A stretch of 64,000 nucleotides of DNA from Taudactylus pleione. Lineage: Eukaryota; Chordata; Amphibia; Anura; Myobatrachidae. Made by a program: the position numbers and the translations under genes. The notes below the pieces were generated by a model. It searched no databases and had not been told where the DNA came from. It saw only the letters and a program-made list of their open reading frames with translations. Position 1 is the stretch's first letter; every line of letters starts with the position of its first letter. Positions 22,076-32,265 of this stretch are shown in pieces. Location: assembly GCA_031769625.1 (NCBI GenBank), contig JAUIMM010000636.1, positions 6,716,501-6,780,500 of the forward strand. The letters run 5' to 3'.

Positions 22076-22627
22076 CATCACCCAGGCACCTGAGGTTGTT
22101 TCACAGCACCATACCACTTGCTGCTTTGCACTTTGGAGGATCTCAAGAAGGTGATGATTCATCCCCGGAGTTCACCACCAGCTGATACACAGTAACCGCT
22201 CCACAGGCAGCCCTGGTCTTCCGCTTCACGGCAGCCGGCTCCATCCAGCCGTGGCTTCATAGAAAGTGGACAGGCTGAGCCAGGAAGGACATCGGTGTGG
22301 ATACAGCCACCCAGGTGTTGAGGTACTACAATTCTTTCCCCCTTTCCACCTTCAATTCTCCAGCGTGACTATACTTCACACTGGGATGCCAGTAGTGAAT
22401 GCCCATTAAACAGCGGAATTTAGCTGTCTTATCATTGGAAACTAATTGCTACTTTTAATAGCCACACTGTTGCAGTAGTGGCAGTATCAGAACGTTGTGC
22501 TGTGGAACCTCAGTGATATGGTATCAAGTTATACTCTCATATTAATGCACTACAGTAAGAGAGTTATATGATATAGATATTTAAATTTAAATTTATTAAC
22601 AGTGCCTAGCGCAGTAAAGATTTGTTT

Positions 22628-22642
22628 TTCATCAAAATTAAT
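22628..22642. repeat. Target-site duplication, right copy, of Penelope insertion
   Basis: Identical to 18569-18583 over 15 bases. Confidence 0.85.
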
Positions 22643-22729
22643 TACAAATTCCATGAGGAAGACCTTTACCAGCACTTAAGTCCAAAAAAATACAGAGGCA
22701 TCTGTAATGGTGGATTCCAGTGGGGATGA
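22643..22729 (+). pseudogene. C-terminal tail of hAT copy 3 transposase
   Basis: Continues the interrupted frame: YKFHEEDLYQHLSPKKYRG to a TGA at 22727. This confirms that the Penelope element landed inside the gene, about 30 codons before its end. Confidence 0.7.
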
Positions 22730-23405
22730 ATTCATATTGTGTGAAGAAGAGGCGGATGCACACACTGATGGAGATGATGATGTCAATGATGACATCTAAT
22801 CTAATGTATTGTAAAACCAGTTTGTGTATGGCATCATTGCTACCAATGTCCACTGTGCATTGGCAGCTTGTTTTGTGGGGGGTCCAAACAAACCAATCAT
22901 TCCAGCCACAAGTGGCAGTCCCTGTCACTGAAGTGATTGGTTTGTTAAACTGTGAATGTCCTGTTTCATATATACAACATAAGGGTGGGTTGGAGGGCCT
23001 GAGGACAATTCCATCTTGCACCTTTCTCCTTTCCATTATGCGCTGGTTGGGGCATTGCTGCCTGACATTTTAATGTTATGGTTTATGAATGTCCAGAAAT
23101 TGTAATGGCCACAGACAGCATCTCCTGCATGCCTCTTTCATTTTTTTAAAGAAAATTCTTAACCAATTCCTGCTTGTTGTGTCAACCCAATGGCACAAGT
23201 CACATAACAGTGACATTCAGCCAAGGGTTCTCAGCCCTTAAGGTTGCAACACGGCCCAAAGGCCGCATCCTGCTCACGGCCCCAAGGCCATCTGTCATCA
23301 CTCCTCACCAGCCCTCAAGGCTGTAAACGCCGCAACTTGCCAAGAGTTCCAGGCCTCAAAGCTGTTACAGGACTAATCATAGCTCTGTATTCCACTACTA
23401 CTCAG
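22730..23405 (+). other. 3' non-coding region of hAT copy 3, first part
   Basis: Contains AACCAATCATTCCAGCC and its inverted partner AGTGATTGGTT (22890-22950), shared with copy 2. No coding. Confidence 0.55.
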
Positions 23406-24115
23406 CCCGGAGGCTGCATCAACTATTAATTCTTCAGCCAGTGGCTGCACCAATTATCAATTCTATAGTCAGGTGCTGCACCAATTATCAATTCTTCAGC
23501 CAGGGGCTGCACCAACTATCAATTCTTCAGCCAGGGGCTGCACCAACTGTCAATTCTTCAACCAGGGGCTGCACCAACTATCAATTCTTCAGCCAGGGGC
23601 TGCACCAATTATCAATTCTTCAGCCAGTGGCTGCACCACCAATTATCAATTCTTCAACCAGGGGCTGCACCACCAATTATCAATTCTTCAGCCCGGGGCT
23701 GCACCAATTATCAATTCTTCAGCCAGGGGCTGCACAAATTATCAATTCTTTAGCCAGGGGCAGCACCAATTATCAATATCAGCTCTTCTTACATCAGCCA
23801 GGGGCTGCACCAATTATCAATTCTTCAGCCAGGAGCTGCATAAATTATCAATTTTTTCGCCAGAGGTAGCACCAATTTATCAATATCAACTCTTCTTACA
23901 TCAGCCAGGGGCTGCACCCATTATCAATTCTTTAGCCAGGGGTAGCACAATTTATCAATATCAACTCTTCTTACATCAGCCAGGGGCTGCACCAATTATC
24001 AATTCTTCAGCCAGGGGCTGCACCAACTATCAATTCTTCAGCCAGTGGCCGCACCAATTATCAAGTATCAACTCTTCTTCAGTCAGTGGCTGCACCAACT
24101 ATCAACTATCAATTA
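23406..24115 (+). repeat. 33-bp minisatellite in hAT copy 3
   Basis: About twenty imperfect units of TATCAATTCTTCAGCCAGG plus GGCTGCACCAAT, with some expanded units containing CAGCTCTTCTTACATC. The open frames here come from the repeat period and are not genes. It does not occur in copy 2. Confidence 0.88.
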
Positions 24116-24507
24116 TTCAATCCCCAAGGGGTACCCCAACCACCATCTTTGCACATCCTCAATTCTATTTATCACTTAGTTTTGAGCCAACTAGCTGGAT
24201 GCAACCTTTTGGCCCTTAACTAGATGAAAAAAGCAATATTGTAAGCTGTGAGATGGTCATAATTGACTGGAAACGAGTGGAAATAAATGTTATTGGGGTT
24301 AATAATACTGTAGGAACAAAAAAAAGGCAAATTGTATATGATTTTAGATGTTTTTATGATTTTTTAAGAAAAAAATCCAGATCCGAAACCAAAACTGAAA
24401 AACAAAACACGGAGGTGAGGTTTTGGCAAAACCAATCCAGATCCAAAACCCGGGGAAATCAAGATCCAAAACAGAAACCAAAACACTGGGGTCAGTGCAT
24501 ATCTCTA
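24116..24507 (+). other. 3' subterminal region of hAT copy 3
   Basis: Ends in repeated CAAAACC/ATCCAAAACC words just before the terminus, the inverted equivalent of 8920-9040 in copy 2. These may be transposase-binding repeats. Confidence 0.55.
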
Positions 24508-24515
24508 ATCTTTAT

Positions 24516-25039
24516 ATCCTCACAACTAAATGTATTCCGGATTTGTACGCAAATTCTTCATTGACATTTTTTCATAGGTGAACTTATTGATCTCAAGAGC
24601 GTTTTACAGTTTTGAGAAAGGGGGAAATTATTCCCTTCTTTTTCATATAAAATTTGTGTATTACTGAGTAAATCATGCATATCATCTGCATCTGATAGAA
24701 TTTTCTATATTGTGCCTGTCAGTCAGGTTAATAGTGTCTAATTACTGTAAGTTGAGAAGGGAAGATTAACATATGACTGGTAATTAATTTGAGTTTGTTA
24801 ACATTTGATACACATCCTGGATAGAACAAGGGATTTATTTAACACAGCCCTCTATCCATCTCCCACAGATGTGCCCAGCTAGTCTGTTGTTCAAGGTGCG
24901 CCATTCAGGGCTCTGAGTCATGCCATGGAACATTATGTGATGGCTGGACTTGTGGCATACCGTGGTATTCTTCAACTAAGGATACACTACGGCATGTAAT
25001 ACAGCGCTTAACCGCTGGGTGGCTAGTGCTCCACTGTTG
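24516..25039. other. Unassigned sequence left of the ACTGTACAGT-rich domain
   Basis: No coding or known repeat recognised. The density of ACTGTA words rises from about 25060. Confidence 0.4.
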
Positions 25040-25659
25040 TAATTTGTACTGAATACCATACTGTTAAAAAGGATGGATATCACATTCACGCACTGTACAG
25101 TATTTGCATGTTCGCACAACCAATATTTTTAATATCACATACAGTACATACAGTAAGCTCTTAGAACGGGATGCAAATCAGTACACATATTGTACATAAC
25201 TGTATAGTAGTGTACTGTAGTTGCCCGAGTTGTTATCATGGTATAACTGATACTGTAGATTAATGAGATGCACGCAATGAGATGGGGTGAATTATTCTGT
25301 AATGGTGGGGTACTGTGTATATACAGTATGTACTAGTACTGTATAATATCTGGAAAGGAAGACACAATTTTTTATTATTAAAAACAGCAGCAGGTGAGTG
25401 GAGTGCACAAGGATGAGCCCGCTACAGTATGTGCTGTTCTTCATATACTGTACTGTAGCTGGCTTGTGGGCTTATGGATAGGTGATCGCTTTGCAACAAT
25501 GATTGTCCCCAGTTTGAGCCCTGCAAAAGAATAATTTTTTTTTGGCATTGTCAGCTCTGGACACTATAGTGAAACTACTGTAGTAGTGGGCTGTTAAAAA
25601 GTAAGGCATTACAAACTGATGCATTTAAAAAGTGCAAACTTGCGTCAATGTCTGTGCTG

Positions 25660-26030
25660 TGGTGGCTGTCAGCTCCGAGGGGTTACAATGGAATTTCTGG
25701 CACATGCCCAGTGGAGGGGTTACAATGGGATCTGTGGCGCATGCCCAGTGGAGCCAAGCCATATGCCATGTATTGCTATGGCATATTGAAGATCATCACT
25801 GCGCATGCCCAGTTTTCTGTATTGCTATGCAGTTGAATTTTCACACTTGCGCCACTCTCTGCGCTGTCCCAGACTTTGACACTATAGTGATTTCATGAGT
25901 TCAGTAACTGGTAGTGGGTTCTGTTTGAGAGAGAGGTTTCGGCATTAAAAATACGACTGGTGCATGCCCAGTGGGAGGGTTGCAATGGGATTTCTGGTGC
26001 ATACCCAGTTGGTCAGGAGTCACACCCAGT
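25660..26030. repeat. Local repeats of GCATGCCCAGTGG
   Basis: CATGCCCAGTGG or CATACCCAGTTGG followed by GGGTTACAATGGGAT recurs four to five times. Non-coding. Confidence 0.5.
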
Positions 26031-26159
26031 GCATCAGGTCCCTTCCCCCAAAGCAAGCAATAGCCTCTCATTACCATAATAAAGGACGCTCTGTTAATCC
26101 ATTTACTGTAAGCAGCATTTCTGACCTTCTCTCCCTTCACACTCCCGCCTGTCCACTTT

Positions 26160-26712
26160 GCTCAACTAATGCATGCCGCCTCTCTTGCCAACTGATTACT
26201 TCCTCCCACTCCCGCATCTGAGATTTTGCCCGTGCTGCTCCCTTCCTTTGGAATGCTCTCCCTCTCCCTATCAGACTCTCCACAAATCTTCAAATGGGCT
26301 CTCAAGACCCACTACTTCATCAAGGCTTTTCAGCTCTCATCCTAACCCACCTCATGCTCTTTCCTCACTATCTTCCCCTTCTGTGTCACGCCTGTCTGTC
26401 TGCCCCTCCTCTTAGAATGTAAGCACTAACGAGCAGGGACCTCTTCCCTCATGTGCTTCTCTTTACATTTTCTTCTACTCTCTACTCCCCATTAGGGCAC
26501 CTAACACGGGACTGCCAACTCCCTGCTGCTTAGTGTGAGTGCTTTAATCACTATTTCAGCAATGTATATAAGTCATGTCCTTGTCCTGTACTGTAATGTA
26601 CTGTAAGTTACTTATTTCTTGTTCACCTATTAGTTCTAAGTACTATGTAAGGTTAGGCGGAACACTTGTGGCGCCATATAAATAAAGGATAATAATAGTA
26701 ATAATAATGAAT
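26160..26712 (+). pseudogene. L2-like LINE 3' end with TAA-type tail
   Basis: Plus-strand translation gives FARAAPFLWNALPLPIRLS and NLQMGSQDPLLHQGFSALI, the C-terminal sequence typical of L2/CR1-type ORF2. It is followed by a UTR with AGAATGTAAGCACTAACGAG, then GCGCCATATAAATAAAGG and an (ATA/TAA)n tail at about 26680-26710. It is a 5'-truncated LINE insertion. The same family is at 6960-7212 and 14300-14770. Confidence 0.65.
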
Positions 26713-27152
26713 GAGCATTGTGCATCGATATGTACAACGGCGCTGGTCTGACCTGCTGTGCAGGGATAGGCCTCAGCTACATCGAACAAGGAGGCATCTC
26801 TGATGTAGTAAGTACAGTATTGCTGTACAATTACATGACTTACAGTTTACAGTACAATAACAAATACAATGCACTACTGTGACATACAGTACACTACACT
26901 ATAGGGTGTTGAATATCTGATGATGACTGACAGTTGTTACCACACACTCACATGACTGACAGAGATTTGATTGACAGGGTCATTAAATCTACATGGTCTA
27001 CTCTTGGTCGACATGGCTTGTTTGTATAGTAATACTGTGTGTGATCATGAGACACAGTCAACCATTTTTATGTCGACCTACTGTATACACTGTTTATCTG
27101 TGCTGGCCCTGCCCCCTTTAAGTATGACATTATTATGTCACGGACAGATTCA
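26713..27152. other. Unassigned, motif-rich spacer
   Basis: Contains TACAGTA/GTACTG words and a GACATGGTCTACT-type repeat, but no gene. Confidence 0.4.
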
Positions 27153-27340
27153 GGGGTCTATTTACTAAACAGTGTTAGGAGACAGAGTGAAAAGTGATAA
27201 GAAAGTGATAAGGTGCCAGCCAATCCACTGCCAACTGCCATCTCACAGGCTGTGTTTCAAAAATGACAGTTGGGAGCTGATTGGCTGGTACCTTATCACT
27301 TTTCACTCTGTCTCCTAACACTGCTTAGTAAATAGACCCC
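27153..27340. mobile_element. Foldback MITE (188 bp)
   Basis: The left end GGGGTCTATTTACTAAACAG pairs with the right end CTGCTTAGTAAATAGACCCC. The pairing continues through GTGTTAGGAGACAGAGTGAAA and its complement. The arms are about 75 bp around a TGAAACAC-like centre. Confidence 0.85.
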
Positions 27341-27978
27341 TTAAAAATTTAAACACCAGGGTGTGCCTATAGCATCCAAAGTATGCAAAGGGCAGCAATT
27401 CTGGCATCAGGGTGCCAATCCTGGCACCCTGCAAGGCAATAGTACAGTTCGTGGGGTGGTGACAGTGCCGCCCACAGAGCCTCTGTGTGTAGTGGCACCA
27501 CTTGGTCATACAGTACAGTACCTTCTGTAGTTACGTAGCCAGCTTCAGACTACAGTAGTTTTTGTACTACAGTATACTGTATTGGTTTGTGTTATTCCGG
27601 TAGAGACTTGTCATACAGTAGGATTGTTGGTACATTATACAGTACAGTAGTCCAATTGTTTCTGTACACTTAAAACGTCAAACATCATTGTCTTAGTGAC
27701 ATTTATCTTTACAGGTACAGTATGTACAGTACTGTAGCTTTAGGTATTTGGGTATTGTCTGAATAATTCCCATGTGGTGGGCCTCTTTAAACCTTGATGC
27801 CTTCTAGGCCAATTTACCCTGTTCTTGTTTACAGTATGTACTGTATAGGGTAATTTCTACCATATGCCTGAGAATAACCTGAGTCTCTATTTTCCTTCTT
27901 GTACTGCCCCAATCTACATTTCGTGGCTATACTGTACAGCACTGTATGTCCTACTGTATTTGTCCACATGCCTAACAC
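27341..27978. other. Motif-rich spacer
   Basis: Dense TACTGTA/TACAGTA words (e.g. around 27560-27740). No supported gene. Confidence 0.4.
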
Positions 27979-28450
27979 TTACTGTACTGTACCTGACTGT
28001 GGCTGTCTTTCCTTACCATACCGTCCACTGTACCATTGCTGCTGTGGATGCTGTTCCTGTAGGGCCTGTGTACTCACAGTCATTAATTTCTCACTTTGCA
28101 TTTCCTTTCTCTTGGTTAGATTTTTATCATGGTCAAAAGCTGATTCCCTAAGGGCATCTACCGTAATCCCTCTCCAGTTTGGAATAGAGGTCTGAACTCT
28201 TGTTTTCAAATTCTCCTTAAGGTCATCCAGAAAACCTGAAACAGCCACTTCCCTGTGATTTACATTGTCTTTTTTGTCAAATACTGTACAGTACAGTAGT
28301 GTAAAGTACAGTACTTGGCCATTTCCAACAAAGCTCTATGGAAATATTCTAAAGCATTTTCATTATCTTTTTGCTTTATGGATAAAATATTATGCCAATC
28401 AACAACTACAGGGAAGTACATTTTTAACTTGGTGTTAATCTTAATAATTT
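27979..28450 (-). pseudogene. Retroviral-type gag capsid fragment
   Basis: A minus-strand frame at 27979-28248, extended by broken frames up to about 28450, has the layout of a gag capsid C-terminal domain: a Trp and IKQKDNENALEYFHRA-like helix region upstream, then SGFLDDLKENLKTRV and a charged helix, then a Gln/Arg-rich tail where nucleocapsid would start. No zinc knuckle could be read. The ACTGTACAGT motif lies inside the sequence at about 28280-28310 and interrupts the frame. No pol or LTR was found beside it. It could be an old endogenous retrovirus remnant or a captured gag-like domain. It is broken. Confidence 0.5.
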
Positions 28451-28718
28451 TCGTCTGATTATTCTCATCAGTTTGTCGTCTTCCTGTTCTTCAACAATGG
28501 CCACTAAAGCAGAAACTACCCTCTTTCTGTCCTTTTTATTTTTTTATTTTCCAGTACTGTACAGTATGTTTCGCTGACCTGTCTATTGTTTTCTATCTCT
28601 CTCCTTTTTTTCCCTTATCAGTCTCTCTCTCTCTTTCTCTCTCATACACTAAAGATGCATCATCAACCTCTTCTCCTTACACACTAATTCTTTCTGTCCT
28701 TGTGTTTTTTTTCCACAG

Positions 28719-29437
28719 TACAAGACATTGAAGGGCCTCAGCCCTCCCCAGCCGGGCCCAAGGACCTTGCAAGGCCGCGTAAGTACAATAGTGTACACTC
28801 TAGTACATTGTCTTCTATCTCTCTATCTCCTTTTCTCTCTCTCTCTCTCAACGCATCTCCAACTTCTCCTTACACACTGATTCTTTCTGTCTTTGTTTTT
28901 TTTCTCCACAGTACAAGACATTGAAGGGCCTCAGCCCTCCCCAGCCGGGCCCAGGGACCTTGCAGCCACGTAAGTACAGTAGTGTAGACTCCAGTACATT
29001 GTCTTCTATCTCTCTATCTCCTTTTTTTTTTCTCTCGACCTCTCTTGACCTTTCTCTCGACCTTTCTCTCGACCTCTCTCAATGCATCTCCAACCTCTTC
29101 TCCTTACACACTAATTCTTTCTGTCCCTGTGTTTTTTTTTCCACAGTACAAGACATTGAAGGGCCTCATCTCTCCCCAGCCGGGCCCAGTGACCTTGCTA
29201 GGTCACGTAAGTACAGTAGAGTACACTCCAGTACATTGTCTTCTATCTATCTCCTTTTTTCCTCTCTCTCTCACCACCTCTCTCAATGCATCTCCAACTT
29301 CTTCTCCTTACACACTAATTCTTTCTGTCCTTGTGATTTTTTAATTTTTCAGTACAGTTACTGTATATATTTCTTTATTTTCACAGGCCAAGAACCTGAG
29401 GAGGAAGAGGACAACCCGGACTCCCCTCCCCAGCCAA
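28719..29437 (+). other. Tandem intron-exon modules encoding short Pro/Glu-rich exons
   Basis: Four exon-like blocks have strong acceptors (T-run then CCACAG) and GTAAGT or GTAAAT donors: 28719-28778 (60 nt), 28912-28969 (58 nt), 29147-29206 (60 nt) and 29387-29437 (51 nt). The first three are duplicates (QDIEGPQPSPAGPKDLARP and variants). The fourth reads QEPEEEEDNPDSPPQP. All open in the same reading phase (two bases, then codons), so splicing would join them in frame, except that the second has lost two bases. Intron parts with CTTCTCCTTACACACTAATT are also duplicated. Transcription is not shown. It may be a gene of the surrounding element or of the host. Confidence 0.45.
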
Positions 29438-29487
29438 GTAAATACTGTATACGGTAGTATAGGACATTTTGTTTTACTACTGTACTA

Positions 29488-31100
29488 CAGTCAGGTGCAT
29501 AAATATTGGGACATTGTCAGAATTTTTATATTTTGGCCTCTATTCACCAACACAATGGCTTTGAAATGAAACAAACAAGATGTGCTTTAACTGAAGACTT
29601 TCAGATTTAATTTGAGAGTATTTACATCCAAATCAGGTGAACGGTGTAGGAATTACAATGGTTTCTATGTGTGCCTCCCACTTTTTAAGGGGCCAAAAGT
29701 AATGGGACTATCAACTCATAAGCTATTTCATGGACAGGTGTGGGCTATTCCCTCGTTATTTCATTATCAATTAAGCAGGTAAAAGGTCTGGAGTTGATTC
29801 TAGGTGTGACATTTGCATTTTGAATGAGTTGCTGTCGACTCTCAATATGAGATTCAAAGAGCTGTCACTATCAGTGAAGAAAGCCATCATTAGGCTGAAA
29901 AATCATAACAAACCCATGAGAGAGATAGTAAAAACATTAGGTGTGGCCAAATCAACTGTTTGGAACATTCTTAAAAAGAAAGAATGCACTGGAGAGCTCA
30001 GCAACATCAAAAGACCCAGAAGACCACGGAAAACAACTGTGGTGGATGACAGAAGAATTATTTCCCTGGTGAAGAAAAAGCCCTACACAACAGTTGGCAT
30101 ATAACAGGTGTATATGTGTCAAAGTCAACAATCAAGAGAAGACTTTACAAGAGTGAATATAGAGGGTTCACCACTAGATGTAAACCATTGGTGAGCCTCA
30201 AAAACAGGAAGACCAGATTAGAGTTTGACAAACAACATCTAAAAAAGCTATTACAGTTCTGGAACAACATCCTATGGACAGATGAGACAAAGATCAACTT
30301 ATACCAGAGTGATGGGAAGAGAAAAGTATGGAGAAGGAAAGGAACTGCTCATGATCCAAAACATACCACCTCATCAGTGAAGCATGGTGGTGGTAGTGTC
30401 ATGGCATGGGCATGTATGGCTGCCAATGGAACCGGTTCCCTTGTATTTATTATGATGTGAATGCTGACAAAAGCAGCAGAATGAATTCTGAAGTGTTTCG
30501 GGCAATATTATATGCTCATATTCAGCCAAATGCTTTAGAACTCATTGGATGGCGCTTCACAGTGCAGATGGACAATTACTCGAAGCATACTGCAAAAGCA
30601 ACCAAAGAGTTTTTTAAGGCTAAAAAGTAGAATGTTACGCATTGGCCAAGTCAATCCGATTGAGCATGCATTTCACTTGATGAAGACAAAACTGAAGGGA
30701 AAATGCCCCAAGAACAAGTAGGAACTGAAGACATGTGCAGTAGAGACCTGGCAGAGCATCAACAGGGATGAAACCCAGCGTCTGGTGATGTCTATGCGTT
30801 CCAGACTTCAGGCTGTAATTGCCTAAAAAGGATTTGTAACAAAGTATTAAAAAGTGAAAGTTAGATTTAGGATTGTTTAGTTTGTCCCATTACTTTTGGC
30901 CCCTTAAAAAGTGGGAGGCACATATAGAAACCGTTGTAATTCCTACACCGTTCACTTGATTTGGATGTAATTACAAATTAAATCTGAAAGTCTGCAGTTA
31001 AAGCACATCTTGTTTGTTACATTTCAAAGCCATTGTGGTGGTGAATAGAGGCCAAAATATGAAAATTCTGACAATGTCCCAATATTTATGCACCTGACTG
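29488..31100 (+). mobile_element. Tc1/mariner element B, 1613 bp, both ends present
   Basis: The inverted ends CAGTCAGGTGCATAAATATT and AATATTTATGCACCTGACTG are each flanked by TA (29486-29487 and 31101-31102), the Tc1 target duplication. The inverted repeats extend for about 210 bp, including GTGCCTCCCACTTTTTAAGG. The transposase gene lies between. The element lacks the ACTGTACAGT motif of its surroundings, so it inserted later. Confidence 0.95.
29820..30826 (+). pseudogene. Tc1 transposase of element B, frameshifted
   Basis: Frame 29820-30104 holds the paired-type HTH (LSVKKAIIRLKNHNKPMREI and GVAKSTVWNILKKK) and a GRPR-like basic hinge (KRPRRPRKTT). Frame 30116-30460 holds the first catalytic Asp in WTDETKINLYQSDG and SVKHGGGSVMAWACM. 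Frame 30406-30630 holds the second Asp in QMDNYSKHTAKAT. The third acidic residue, Glu of NPIEHAFHLMKTKLKGK, is encoded after 30645. At least three small indels break the gene (near 30105, 30455 and 30630). All three catalytic acids survive in the separate pieces. The enzyme would move DNA at TA sites; this copy cannot make it whole. Confidence 0.88.
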
Positions 31101-31187
31101 TATATAGTAATATTAAAGTACAGTATGTTTACCCTCTACTTCCCACTGAGTACTGTACATTACTGTGTTATTCTTTTCTTTATGCAG

Positions 31188-31627
31188 AACACCTCCATAT
31201 TGTGATGGAGGAGCTGGAGAGAGAGTAGAGCTGCAAATCTAGTAAACCTTAACCTTGCATTTTTTGGTTAGGGTTAGGCACCCCTGTGAGGGTTTGGTTT
31301 AGGGTGTGGGGAGGGTGGTTAGGTTTAGCCACTAGCAGGTGTAGGCTAGGCACTAGGGTGGAGGTTATGGTTAGGCACTCATAATAGGTTAGGGGGGAAA
31401 GGTTAAGGTATAGTTTACTTACTGTACCTTCCATTGTCAGGATCTTTTCCATTGTTCATTTTTTACACATACCTGTACTGTAGACCGGCTAATCATTGCT
31501 AAAAATGACATGCCTAAAAATGAAATGTTTTTCCCACAGGTCATGAACATCACGGCCACCAGCCCCCCACCACCCAGGAGCCTACACTCGGACCCTGCCT
31601 TATTGCCAGGCTGCGGAATTACCATAA
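31188..31627 (+). other. Exon-like blocks between Tc1 B and the L1
   Basis: 31188-31228 follows an acceptor (CTTTATGCAG) and reads HLHIVMEELERE to a TAG. 31540-31627 follows TTCCCACAG and reads HEHHGHQPPTTQEPTLGPCL onward in the same phase as the other exon-like blocks; its donor is not canonical. Between them, 31250-31400 is GGTTAGGGTTAGGCAC-type repeat. Possible parts of the plus-strand microexon gene. Confidence 0.3.
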
Positions 31628-31834
31628 GTACTGTACCATACACTACATTGTCTTCTACTGTATAGTATCTCTCTCCTTTTTTACCTTTTCAAAGTGTCTC
31701 TCTCTCTCCTTCGTGTACAGTACTCCAAAGACCTATCTCCAACCTCTTCTCCTTACACACTAATTCTTTCTTTACTTGTATATTTTTTTTTCAGTACAGT
31801 ATAGTACACTATGTTACAGTAAATCACTAAGGAT

Positions 31835-32205
31835 GCGTGCGCGCGATCTCCCTCGAGGCATCAACCATATCCCCAGTGGGCTGTACATAGAGCCCAACCT
31901 GGGGATATTGTTAATGATGCCAGGCTGGCAAATGCAGCATGGCCTACTATACCCTCCCAACCCCTCGTCTTTCCTTGCTGCCGGCATCAGCAAGTATGCA
32001 TAGAATACACTTGATGACACCGGCACCTTGGCGAACAATATCATACTGTACAAACCTGGTCTAGTGCCCATGGGCCATACTATACAGTAAGTGCATACTG
32101 TCAGTAAAGTGTAATAATACTGTAGTAATATTACTGTCAGGCTGAATTTATTGACATTTTTCCACATTGTTTTCAGGCAAAATGACATGGTTTTTTTTTC
32201 CACAG
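31835..32205 (+). repeat. Large intronic duplication, copy a
   Basis: A block of about 370 bp with CCCCAGTGGGCTGTACAT, CTAGTGCCCATGGGCCATAC and CATTTTTCCACATTGTTTT, ending at a splice acceptor. It matches 40195-40546 and, more weakly, 40890-41179, each also ending at a splice acceptor. Confidence 0.65.
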
Positions 32206-32265
32206 TACAACAAATTCAAGGGCCTCAGCCCTCTCCAGCCGGGTCCAGGGACCTTGCTAGGCCTT
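32206..32265 (+). other. Exon-like block, fifth module copy
   Basis: 60 nt between TTTCCACAG and GTAAGTAC, homologous to 28719-28778 and in the same phase. A CTTCTCCTTACACACTAATT block follows downstream. Separated from the first four by Tc1 B and other sequence. Confidence 0.4.

Larger units (their letters stand above)
18584..22627 (-). mobile_element. Penelope-like element 1 with inverted terminal arms
   Basis: Bounded by the 15-bp duplication. The left arm (18724-18790 and 18935-19470) and right arm (about 22036-22620) are inverted copies of one segment of roughly 550 bp, with a 140-bp insertion in the left arm. The coding region for reverse transcriptase and GIY-YIG endonuclease lies between, on minus. 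Inverted terminal segments (pLTRs) and 5' truncation are established features of Penelope-like elements. The frame starts in mid-RT where it meets the right arm, so the RT fingers are missing and this copy is not autonomous. Confidence 0.85.
15418..24507 (+). mobile_element. hAT transposon copy 3 (plus), with Penelope insertion
   Basis: The 5' end TAGGGATGAGCGGGTTTGG follows ATATTTAT (15410-15417). The 3' end TATCTCTA is followed by ATCTTTAT (24508-24515). The flanks match at seven of eight bases, consistent with a hAT target duplication. Order on plus: terminus, leader with GGGGCTGGCTGTTGTCC repeats, transposase gene, 3' non-coding region with a 33-bp minisatellite, and subterminal CCAAAACC-type words. 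It is older than copies 1 and 2 and more diverged, and lacks the 157-bp array. A 4-kb Penelope-like element splits the last part of the gene. Confidence 0.88.

Noticed and set aside
23406..24115. Regular 33-bp repeats resembling a CRISPR array, with a 248-aa frame
   Set aside because: Units abut with no unique spacers and the genome is eukaryotic; it is a minisatellite.
28921..29457. 178-aa continuous ORF across the CT-rich region
   Set aside because: It reads through splice-site-like boundaries and CT microsatellite; the small exon blocks explain the conserved part better.
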